DNA of 64,000 nucleotides from Antedon mediterranea (Eukaryota > Echinodermata > Crinoidea > Comatulida > Antedonidae): positions 16,544,932 through 16,608,931 of the forward strand of contig NC_092679.1 of NCBI RefSeq assembly GCF_964355755.1, in the 5' to 3' direction. The position numbers were made by a program, and so were the translations under genes. The notes below the pieces were generated by a model. The model saw only the letters and a program-made list of their open reading frames with translations. It was not told the DNA's origin and ran no database searches. This document shows positions 19,182-29,300 of this stretch, in pieces. The stretch's first letter is position 1. Each line of letters begins with the position of its first letter.

Positions 19182-22143
19182 ATGGCCAACAAATCGATTG
19201 AGCTTCAAGAAGAAGAAGAAGAAGGAATTATGATGGACCAGTCACAACAAGAAGAAGAAGGGTAAGTCTTTAGGCTAGTTTAGGCCTCGGGCTTTTCTAA
19301 TGTAGCCTGCCCTAACTAAGCCTAGGGCCAGGCCTACTACTAGCCTAGGCCTAGCCCTAGCCTAGGCCTAGCCTAATACTTAATAGGCCTAGGACTTAAA
19401 AAACTTTAAAGAGTTTGTTTTACCAATATTATTAGGGTCTAGGCCTAGGCCTAGGCCTACTCTGGCCTAGCCTAGGCTAGCTAGCTAGGCCTAGTAGGCC
19501 CTAGGCTAGCCTACCTGCCTAGGCTAGGCCCAGATAGTAGGTAGCTAGCTAGCTAGCTAGGCCTAGCCTCTCGTCTAGGCCTAGCTTAGTAGGACTAGGC
19601 TAGGCTAGGACTATACGCTAGCTAGAGGGCCTAGCCTAGGCGCGCCTTAACTTAGGCCTACTAGTAGTAGCTAGCTAGGCCTAGGCCTAGCCCTAGATAG
19701 GCCCTAGCTAGGCCTACTAGGTCTACCTAGGGCCTAGGCCTATATAAGTATAGTATAGGCTAAGTATAAATAAGTATATGCCTACCTGTCCTAACTAGGC
19801 CTATATAGGATATGCCCATGGGCCCTAGCCTACTAGCCTAGGCCTACCTAGATAGGCATCATATAGGCTAGGTAGGTAGGCCTAGTTTAGGGCCTAACTA
19901 AATAGGCCTAGGCCTATAGCTAGGCTAGGCGGCAGGCCTAACCCTAGGCTAGACTCCTAGTTTTCTTTTAGTTAGGGATAGTCTATTATATAGTATAATA
20001 GGAGCTAGGCTAGCTAGGATAGGACCTAGCCATAGTAGGCTATGTCTATACTACTCTAGGCTAGGCCTAGTAGTAGGGCCTAGCGTGATAGTAGGCTAGT
20101 AAAAAGTAAAATATAGATAGGCTAGCCTAGACTACTAGCTAGGGTCTGGCCTACTGACTAGATCATATAGCATAGGTAGAGATGAACCTACTAGTACTAC
20201 CTAGACTACTAGGCCTACTTAGTTACTAGGCCTAGCTATCAACAAGCTAGGAGTTGAGCTAGCTAGCTAGCTAGGGAGTTACTACTAGCATAACCATAGA
20301 ATAGGCCTACTTATTATTAATATATACTAATTAGGCCTAGCTAGTAATAATAGACCCTTGCATGTAGCCCTTTAAAAACTAACCTAACCATTTAGTTAGG
20401 TATGATTTACAGTTCAAGATATGACTGTAAGGGCCTAGTAACCTAGTATTGGGCATCTCTCTGTAGTCTAGTACTACTAGTAGGAAGTAGACAGCTTATG
20501 TAAGTTCTAAGTACCACACACAAGACTAGCTCTAGTAGTAGCAATACTGTAGGTTACTTATACCAAGCTAGCTGGGGGAGCATATTCTTAATCTTATTAT
20601 ACAGATCTTATTAAATTATTATTATTGAGTAAATATATTGTGAATTTTGTTTCTCCAATTAAGTAGATCTCAACCAGATGCACCACAGCAAGCAAGAAGA
20701 AAGTCAGTATTTGGAAGGATTTGGGCAGCAGTGCTTCATCTTTTGTGTATCAGAAGCGACGAATCATCGGATAGCAACTTAAGTTCGTCATCGTTGTCAT
20801 CATCATCATCGCCATCTCTATCAGCGGGCACAGTGTCGGCATCACTGTAAGGGGTACACGTATCAGTACGACAGTCATCATCAAAGTCTCTATCAAAGTC
20901 ATCAAGATCACATTCGTCTCTGTGGCCAATGTCATCCACATCGTCATCTTCAAAATTTGCGCTTTTTCCAGGCCAGATACTTACCACACCAGGTCTATCA
21001 CCAGGGGAGGTGATTCTCCCAAAGCAACGTGTGTATAGCTCGTCGTCGTCATCATCTTCATCGTCTACCGCTCCGGTCCAGCGTATTTTCAGACAACCAA
21101 CATCAGAGTTATCACCCGGTGAGATACTAGAAAGGAGTGTGCCATCATCGTTATCATCGCAATGGCCATTGTCACCTGCCAGTAGCTTCAATGGTTCGTC
21201 CCGTTCTTCGAAAAGTAACACCACCACTTCAACACCTAAACCCGTCCTTAACGATATAGAGGCTACAATAAAACTTGCTGACATTCTGCCGCCTGCTCGG
21301 TTATTAGTTAGTTCAAGTGTTTCCCACCTTAGTAATCCTGTACGTCTTGGACAGGGAAGTTTTGGCCGCGTTGACCTGATGACATCCGATCTTTTTCCAG
21401 GCCACTATCACCTCGTCGCAGTCAAGACGGCTTCTTTGAACAGTTATAGCAATCCTAATCATGCATGGGCCAAGATGCTGGCAGAAGCGCGTGTGATGAA
21501 GTTTTTAGACGATCTGCCTTCTGTTCCTCGCGTCTTTGGCGTCTTCCGCCAAGGTGACATATGCTGTATGGTGCAGGAGTTTATCGGAAATACCTTCAGC
21601 CTTTCCAGTACCACATTCCTGGATGTATTGCGAACCGGACAGCCGTCTTTGAGCGCGCTTGAATGTATCTCTATGACATCAGAGGTTGTCATTGCGCTCA
21701 ACGAAATGCACAAACGCGGGATTCTTCACAACGATGTAGCTGCGAGAAACATTCTGATCCACCACGATGGAACCAGCTACAGAGCGAAGCTTACAGACTT
21801 CGGGATGGCATGCAGAGTAGAATATCCAAGAGGTAACAGAAAGGTAATTTTTTCATCGATGGACGAAGTAATTCAATACATGGATAATCATCCAGAGGTA
21901 GCACCAGAAAAATACATTGACGGTGCTTGCGATTCTGTTAGCGGTGACGTGTATTCCATCGGTTATGGTATACGTATTGTAGGAGTGGCAATTAGACATA
22001 GTGACATGGTTGAATTTGGAAAGGCTTGTGCATGTTTCGACGCAGAAGATCGACCATCTCTGGATTGGGTAATCAACATCTTGGACATCTATAAAGAAAA
22101 GGAGAAGAGCAATCCAAAATGCCAGGGTATCAACGGGCCTTAG
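19182..22143 (+). CDS. Serine-rich protein kinase-like gene, frame interrupted by an in-frame stop
   Basis: Exon 1 (19182-19261) starts MANKSIELQEEEEEG; its GTAAGT donor joins in phase to an acceptor AAGTAG at 20664-20666. Exon 2 continues SQPDAPQQARRKSVFGRIWA and a Ser-rich run, then meets TAA at 20848-20850. The same frame reopens and runs to TAG at 22141-22143. Taking Met 20929 as residue 1, a Ser/Pro-rich linker (1-125) precedes a kinase domain: LGQGSFG 140-146, VAVK with Lys166, Glu186, HNDVAARN 267-274, DFG 290-292, APE 325-327, Asp340. The HxDVAARN form resembles tyrosine kinases; the HRD arginine is Asn. I cannot assign a named family. AATAAA is at 22193-22198. The stop may be read through, avoided by an unseen splice form, bypassed by starting at 20929, or mark a decaying gene. 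Confidence 0.7.
19300..20560. repeat. CTAGGCCTAG low-complexity tract
   Basis: About 1.2 kb made largely of the palindromic words CTAG, AGGCCT and TAGGCCTA in changing order, e.g. CTAGGCCTAGGCCTAGGCC near 19439. It fills most of intron 1 of the kinase gene. Smaller islands of the same words occur at 16185-16200 and elsewhere in the window. Confidence 0.9.
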
Positions 22144-22690
22144 TTTTTTTTTAATATAGTTTTTAATTATTAACATATAAACAATATAAACAAATAAAGC
22201 TCAGATATAATAATAAGAATAAATTAATATTAATTATGTTTCAATAATGATTATAATAAAATAATAATAATATAGTAATAATGAAAAAATTGATAATAAA
22301 TAGTATTAAAATGACAATCAAGAACATTAATAATAAAATCCCGCCAATTTATGTGCGTTTCTTTTTTAAGTTCATTCTTAATTAAACATTTTAAATAAAA
22401 TTACAAAATAGATGAAGCTCACAAAACATTATTTTAAGAACGAACATTTTAAGTTGCTATTGGTAAGTATTGTAAAAAAGTAAGTATAAGACTTATAGTT
22501 TCTATTTTTAACATATATATTTAAAAAAGTAATAAAAAACTCTTTTATTTGTTTAAACAAGGTTAGATGTCCTATAATTTTTAATTATAATTCTTTATTA
22601 TAATTTTTATATTTCAATATATTGTAATCAAAAACATACAAAAAGCTCGCGTTTATAAAACATCATTTTTCTTATATTTTTTTTTCTCTA
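22144..22690. other. Kinase 3' UTR and AT-rich DNA
   Basis: Very AT-rich, with TAATAATA runs. At 22698-22773 an exon-like segment follows (acceptor CTATTTTTAG, donor GTAAAT, one open frame), but its product is not recognised. Confidence 0.4.
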
Positions 22691-22904
22691 TTTTTAGGTT
22701 ACCACGATACAGTCTTGCTAAAAAGTACATGACGTTTATTCACGAAAGTCATCCTTTAACCCAATATACTGTAGGTAAATTATTATTCTATTGTATTTAA
22801 GATTGTAATACATCGATCTATATATTTTATTATATTTATATTATTAAACGTTTTCTCTTACTCAAATAAATACATTTTATTATAGTATAACTTAACTTGT
22901 TATT

Positions 22905-24530
22905 TTTTCTTTTCATGCAAACCTGCCACGACTACAAAATGATGATCAAGAGGTAATTAAAATTGTATTTATTTCTTTAAATATTTTTGTGGAAAATCTG
23001 TGTATCTTTTATAAGCTTACCTAACTAACTGTTTTCTTTTCGTTAATACTTGTCGAGTAAATTACAATCAACAAGACCTCGATACCAGGCTAATGTTGTC
23101 AACATAATATTAAGTAAGAGCAGTCATAATTGTTACCTAAAACTCTATCCACCAAAATATTAAAAAACGTACAATTGATTTGTTTATAACCGTGTAATAG
23201 AGTAATTATTATTTATTTATTTTTTTAAATGTTGTTTTTCATTGATACTTGTCGGGGGAACTACATCAACAATCGACACCAAGCTGATGTTATCAACATT
23301 TTATGTAAGAAGAGTCACAATTGTTAACTACAACTCTATCCACCAAACTGTCATATACAATATTTGTTTATAAGTGTGTAATAATTATTGTTTTTTTGTT
23401 ATAAATACTTTCTGATGGCGACACGACATAATCAAGTCAATATCAACATTTTAGGTATGAACATTTAATCACGTTATACTACTCTAGTCTGGCCAAGGCA
23501 ATCGAAATTGGTCGAGCTATTACAAGTTATACCAACATTAAGTATTGTTTAATTTTATTATGTTTAAAACTTTGATAATTCTTTCATTTTATTAATTGGC
23601 GAGAGCACTATTACTACGACTTATCAAAAAGAAGTCAAAATCGTGATGTTAGCAACATTTTAGGTAACGACATTACATTTTTGTTATGAATTCGAATTTG
23701 AATTAACCTAGTTGAATTAGCCTAAGCGTTTTACATACAAATATCTTTTTTTATATAACTTTGTAATTTAATTTTTTCCTCTCATTTTCGGGAAGTACCA
23801 CAACTTATCACCAAGAAGGTAATATTAAATTTATGTCTCCAACATTTTAGGTACCACTGACAGTTGATGTTTGAAAATTATATTTTAGTTTTTAAAAGTT
23901 AAATTAAACGTTTTACAAATAATATACAAATGCTTTACTTGCTTTGAAATTCTTTTTTCTTTTCATGAATACGCAAACCAACTCATCACCAAGAATTTCA
24001 AGATGATGTTTTAATATTTCAGGTACAACAACCAGTCACAGTTAAATTCGAGTCTAGATTGTGAAATTTTAACCATACAAATATGTATTTAGTTTATACT
24101 TTTATAATTTTTTTTTTCTTTTCATGAACGGGAAGCAACTCATCACCAATAATTTGAAGAGGGTGTTTTAATATTTCAGGTACAACGACCAGTCACAGTT
24201 AAATTCGAGTCTAGATTGTGAAATTTTAACCATACAAATATATGTTTTTTTATACTTTATAATTACGTTTTCTTTTCATGTGCTGGAACCTACCCAAGAA
24301 GTTAATACCAAGATGATGTTCTCAACATTTTAGTTTAGGTAAAAAGAGTCAACCTGATATGACCACAGTTGTTACTTTAAAGTTGAATCTACCTTGCTTT
24401 CAGATATGGCATTTATTTTATCTGTCTTGTCTTTTCATGAATACGTTTTGATGGAACTATCTCACAACTCATCAAGTTACTGTATATATTATCAAAGAGG
24501 ATGTTCTTATTTTGTACATGACGAACCTTT
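22905..24530. repeat. Degenerate tandem array, about ten units of ~130-200 bp
   Basis: Units start near 22910, 23040, 23240, 23400, 23590, 23780, 23960, 24120, 24275 and 24430. Each has a T-rich lead ending TTTTCATGAATACG (variants), then CAACTCATCACCAAGAA, then GATGATGTTNTCAACATTTTAGGTAC, then an A/T-rich spacer. Two adjacent units (about 24000-24065 and 24178-24242) still share CAGTCACAGTTAAATTCGAG followed by TCTAGATTGTGAAATTTTAA. Copies are too diverged to align by simple sequence and have no common open frame. The conserved block ends in a splice-acceptor-like TTTTAG or TTTCAG followed by GTA. Confidence 0.75.
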
Positions 24531-24562
24531 TTATTCTTTTTTTAAATGACAATTTAAATTTG

Positions 24563-24842
24563 AGCGAGTCATATGGCCGAGCGGTTAAGGCAGGGGCGCC
24601 GTTTACCGTACCTAAAGAGCCAACAACAACATCGGCAAGGGTTCGAGGCCGACTCGCTCCTAGTTCTGGTGGTGGAACAAGTCTTCTCGGATAAGGACTA
24701 TAAACCGTAGGTCCAGTGTACACAGTTATAACCTGTGTGTACTTTAAAGAACCCAGTTCATTATTCGAAAAAGAGTAGGGGGTTACCCCGGTGAACTGGT
24801 TCACACAATAGCCCATGTATCAGGGGGATTACCACCTATCTG
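24563..24842 (+). mobile_element. SINE with tRNA-like head
   Basis: The head has GAGCGAGTCATATGGCCGAG (A box TGGCCGAGCGG), a B box GGGTTCGAGGCC and a closing GACTCGCTC stem, resembling a class II (Leu/Ser) tRNA with an enlarged middle. The body includes GGTGGTGGAACAAGTCTTCT, TGTGTACTTTAAAGAACCCA, TTCGAAAAAGAGTAGGGGGT and ends at CCACCTATCTGATAGG. Related copies: 7030-7112, 7462-7575 and 61470-61705, all reversed. Confidence 0.8.
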
Positions 24843-25734
24843 ATAGGACAGTGATTACATAACACTTGAATGTGTTTATTTAGGTGATCTATGTAACAGA
24901 ATGAAAGATGATAATTCAGAATCGTGGTATTTTAATGATTGAATCCCCTGGACATTTTGATTTTTCAACTCTCATTCCTTTTAAACAAGTTAAAATTAGA
25001 TCGTGGCGGGGTGAACATCTCTCGACATGCGGCCTCGGTAACAACTGTTATAAATAATGCTATTCATGAATGCAATAATAACGTCATTTAACACTGTATG
25101 GTATTGACAATCTAATAGATCTCAGATTCCTATTAAAATGATATAGTAGTTTGTATTAATATTAGTACAATGTGTTGCATCCGAAACATAACTTACTTAC
25201 TTGTTAATTTAAACAAGAATATAAATCTAACAATATCATTACTACTAAGATCTGCCGTTTACAGTAGTTTAACATTTTAAATAATGACAATAATAAAGTT
25301 TGTTCGGCAGTTAATGTACTGGGGAACCTGGGGAAAAGTAAGTCATGCTTGTTTAAAAAATTCTCTTACTCTATTATTAACTATTTTGCTGCTATTACAA
25401 ATAAATCAATTTAATAAATAAATATTACGGTACAACACATAATTCGTTATAGTATTCAAATTAAACGCATGCTTGTAATTTGTAAAATGCATTAAAACAA
25501 TACATATTTGACACCTACTATCGTGTGTGTTATTATTCATTTGCAGAACTTGTAAGTCGTCTGTTAGTGTTAGTAGAGCGATTCCCAGAATCCTGAACAC
25601 TAGAATCTTCCACCACCATTGTTTGTCGGAAACAACATGATTTTTCATTCGTGCAACACCCGATCAATTCCGAAATTATACCTCCCTGATTACAGTATAT
25701 ACTCGATGAAATGGGATCAACATTTCAATTTGGT
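24843..25734. other. Non-coding stretch, no gene seen
   Basis: AT-rich, with no repeat family that I recognise and no supported coding sequence. Confidence 0.45.
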
Positions 25735-25799
25735 GGCAGAAAAACATTTAGTATGAAATTAAGGGTGTTGCCTGGGCAACATCCCTGGGTCCGCCCCTG
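25735..25799 (-). mobile_element. DNA-transposon terminal end (CAGGGGCGGA type), inverted
   Basis: The reverse complement begins CAGGGGCGGACCCAGGGATG and includes AATTTCATACTAAATG, matching the end at 16889-16955 in the opposite orientation. Confidence 0.55.
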
Positions 25800-25949
25800 A
25801 AGATCCATCCAAGATCAAACTTGTTCTGATATATTGTTCGCATGATTGATGCAATTAAAATTAGAACAAATTGAATTAGAGCACATGGCTTATCACAGTG
25901 GCAAACCAAATTATTAAATTATCTGAGTATTTATTTTTTAAATAAGTTT

Positions 25950-26152
25950 GATATTGAAAATATGTGTAGTTGGTCGCTTCCTTGTAGATGCTTAATTGTA
26001 GATTGTATTTTCTTTTGTGCTCTGTTCTGGGTTGACCAACTAGCATATAGGTGTTTGGTATTTCTTTGCCTTTTATATTTGTTTTGTTTTCTTTGTATTG
26101 TATAATATGGCAGAAAATTGAATTAAATAAATAAAATAAATAAATAAAAGAC
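25950..26152 (+). mobile_element. Non-LTR retrotransposon 3' tail
   Basis: Shares GATATTGAAAATATGTGTAG, GTTGGTCGCTTCCTTGTAG, TGTGCTCTGTTCTGGGTTGA and TATGGCAGAAAATTGAA with 53320-53540; both end in AATAAA-type simple repeats. No open reading frame is attached, as expected for 5'-truncated LINE copies. Confidence 0.6.
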
Positions 26153-26345
26153 AAGTAAAATTGATAATCTTAGCAGCATGCACAACGCCACGTAGTTTTA
26201 TTGTGTCTGTAAAAATATAACCTCTTATTCAATTACACATTAAACCGTCTGAAAGCCTATTTTACCAAGTTAGTGCTAATGAAGAATCCTCGGATACGTG
26301 AACTTTTTTGCTTTTGTGATTCAGTATAAATTATCTTATTATGTC

Positions 26346-29300
26346 CTACTCAATTGTTATCAATTGCTTTACATCAGATGTATACCGCTTATTGAGAGAC
26401 GTGTCGTCACCAAGCATAAAGTGCTGACTCATGTCTTTTGAATATTTTGAAGCAGGGGGACGATGCCCCACGCTTTCTGCCAGAGCTCGCGTGTAGTGAG
26501 GAGAGTTACCACAGCACACACCTACATAGCCAATTCCCATTTCTTTGCAGCGTTTTCCAAATTCATAGATGTCAGCTCGTGTACAAAGAGCACAGTCTAA
26601 GTTGTCTGGAAACAAACGTTTTCCTGTAGAATGCAAATAAAAAGAGTTGTTGCTTCCTTTTATACGGGAAATTTGAATACATAGAACAAAAAACGGAATT
26701 AAGGTATATAAACACTCGCAACAAAAAACAAGAATTAAACCTGTTTTTGAATCAGTTAAAAGCTGCATGTTTGGTTTGTCGTCTGTAGTGCGGTAAGGCA
26801 CAGGTACGCAGGCCAGTGGTTTCTGAAAAGTAAAACAATTATACAGCTTTCAGTTTTATAAATGAAAGAAAATAAGAATTACTTATCTGTATATAAAGAC
26901 AATTTAAAAAGGTGTGATCGGGTACTCTGTGAAAACGAAGGTTTTTACAAAAAAAATCCATATTGAACAAATGGATGTGGTGGGTACCCTCATAAAACCC
27001 CTCTCTGTCCACACGTCACTGCTTGACAGTACAGAAAAAAGGGATACAATAGACTGGCATGGGTTAGAGTTAATGATTTTTATTTATTTATTTTTTTATT
27101 CAACTTTATTTATAGAGGGTGACCCTCAGCGTATGCTGGCAATCAAGATAATTGTCTGTGTGTGACAGTGGCTGTGTGTATTAATACTGTTATAGTATTA
27201 CGTATGCCTAAAACCCGATGATTCATTACTCGACACAACAATTAAAGATTGCCTTCTTAGCTCTACTTATATTTACCTTACAATTTTCCTTAACTATATG
27301 CATGATATTCAGTGTCGTCTCTGGTCCACGTGCGCAGTTCAGACCAATCACATCAGCTCCTGCATCTTCCAGCATCTTGATGGCATCACTAAGTTTTACA
27401 TTATCAAGCGTAGCTGGAACGCCTTCGATTGTATTCTGGTAAATTGAAATGGTTACAACAGCTGGGAGACCTGTAGAAGAATAAGGAAATCTAAAAAATA
27501 GCCAATATCGATGTAATTTCCGAGAAAATTGACCGAATTCGCCTATCCCATTTAAAGCTCTGTCTACACATCAAACTTTATGTGACAAAAAAAAAATGTG
27601 ATGTGCCCATATAAAGCTCTGTTACACTATCAAACTAGTTTGATAAAAAAAAGTGTGACGTGCCCAAATATGGTAATGACACCCAAATATGGTTGTGATA
27701 TGACATCATCACGTCATAAAATGTGATAGTGTAGAGAGAACTTTATAGACATGATGATGTCATATCACTGCCATATTTAGGCATATCGCCACCATATTTG
27801 GAAACATCACACCTTTTTTTGTAAAACTAGTTTGATAGTGTAGACAGCGCTTAAGAATGGATATGAGACTCTCCCCTCAGTCCAATCCTATTCACGTTGG
27901 AGAAATTGACTCAAATGTTACCTGAACCATATTCCTTGATGGCTTTCACGGACAATAATGCTTCCCCAATATCACCACAAGTTTCAGATAGGATATAGTC
28001 TGCGCCTTCTTCAACAGCCCATACAATTTGTTCCTGAACATTAAAAGTAACTTAGTAGTACTTCGTGTTATTAAATAACACATTTTGTTGTAGGCTACAC
28101 TAATAATTCACGTGATAGACCTAGATGTAACCAATACGTAAATAATCTCTCTACCCGACGCGCGACGACATCTGTAATTTCAGAGAACAACATTATCGTG
28201 CCCATTAATTTAGTTTTGATTTAAAGCTAAAAGCCAACTCTGACAGCGTCGTTTGAAACATGTTTAAAGTTCCCGCGACGACCTGCTAGCCCGACGCTAT
28301 CTCAAGACGACTTGTTGTCAGCACCGACGAGTCAAGACGTTTCGTCGGGCCTCGTCGTAAGACTCTGTTTGAGCATGGACCTAATGGTCTGAGTTGGCCT
28401 TTAGAAAGTGGAGTAGAAAGAGTCGTGAGTACAAAATTACAACCCAGTGGCACAAGGTCAGGATTGAACCCTGGACCTTAGGATTGGAAGGAACCACCAA
28501 TCTAGAGATCGACTACAAAAAAAAACAGCATTAGGCCTACCCTAAATATTTCCATAATTTTACTTTCACACGTAGGATCGTCTGGTTTATATAATGTTGT
28601 GTTGCAGATATTTCCCGCCATTAGCGTCCCAGTCTCGTCTGCCACCTCTCTCGCCAACTTTAACGCAGTTCGGTTCATTTTTTCAAGATCTTGTTCACGT
28701 CCTATTAACCTCATCTTCTCACGATGGGCATAATACTGAAATAGAGAACAACTTGTATTATCATTTTTCATCTTCAGGAAGAAATGGGTTACCTGCGTTT
28801 TCTAATAGGATAAGATACGTATGATTAGACGTGCGTATTAGGTTACGTAAACGCAATTAAATGGTATTATACGTTTTCGTCGTGTGTAGAGCGTAAAAGT
28901 ATAGGCCTATTGAATTAAAAGAAATTCTGATTTTAATTATTTATTGTTACATGAGATTTATAACGCATTCTGAATTTGATGACAATTTTTGTATAATTCT
29001 GTTAAAACGTTTCGTATCGAGATATAATGGTCTCCATATCACATTTGACTATATTGAATAATGCCCCTGAGCGCAGTCAATATTTGTATTATATAAAATT
29101 GCAAAGATCATACGTACGGTAAACGCTACAACAACATCGCTACCAGCATGTGTGAATTCCCAGTACTGCTGACGAACCAACTCGGGGTACTCTAAAATAA
29201 CTTCTGGGACAAAAGCCCCCGCTTTCAGCAAACCCCTTCTTTCAAACAAAAACAGGTATCCCTCAGCCACCACGACAGTTTCACCATTGTTCAAGCGCTC

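Noticed and set aside
20847-20971. Mini-intron from GTAAGG (20847) to TTTTTCCAG (20971) removing the stop in the kinase gene
   Set aside because: The splice signals look good, but the 125-bp length puts the kinase domain out of frame and leads to a quick stop.
20736-21284. Minus-strand 182-codon frame opposite the kinase lead
   Set aside because: Acidic low-complexity shadow of the Ser-rich TCA/TCN codons on the plus strand; no recognisable domain.
24563-24662. A functional Leu/Ser tRNA gene
   Set aside because: A and B boxes are present but the middle is too long and cannot fold as an anticodon arm, and the sequence runs on into a SINE body seen elsewhere.
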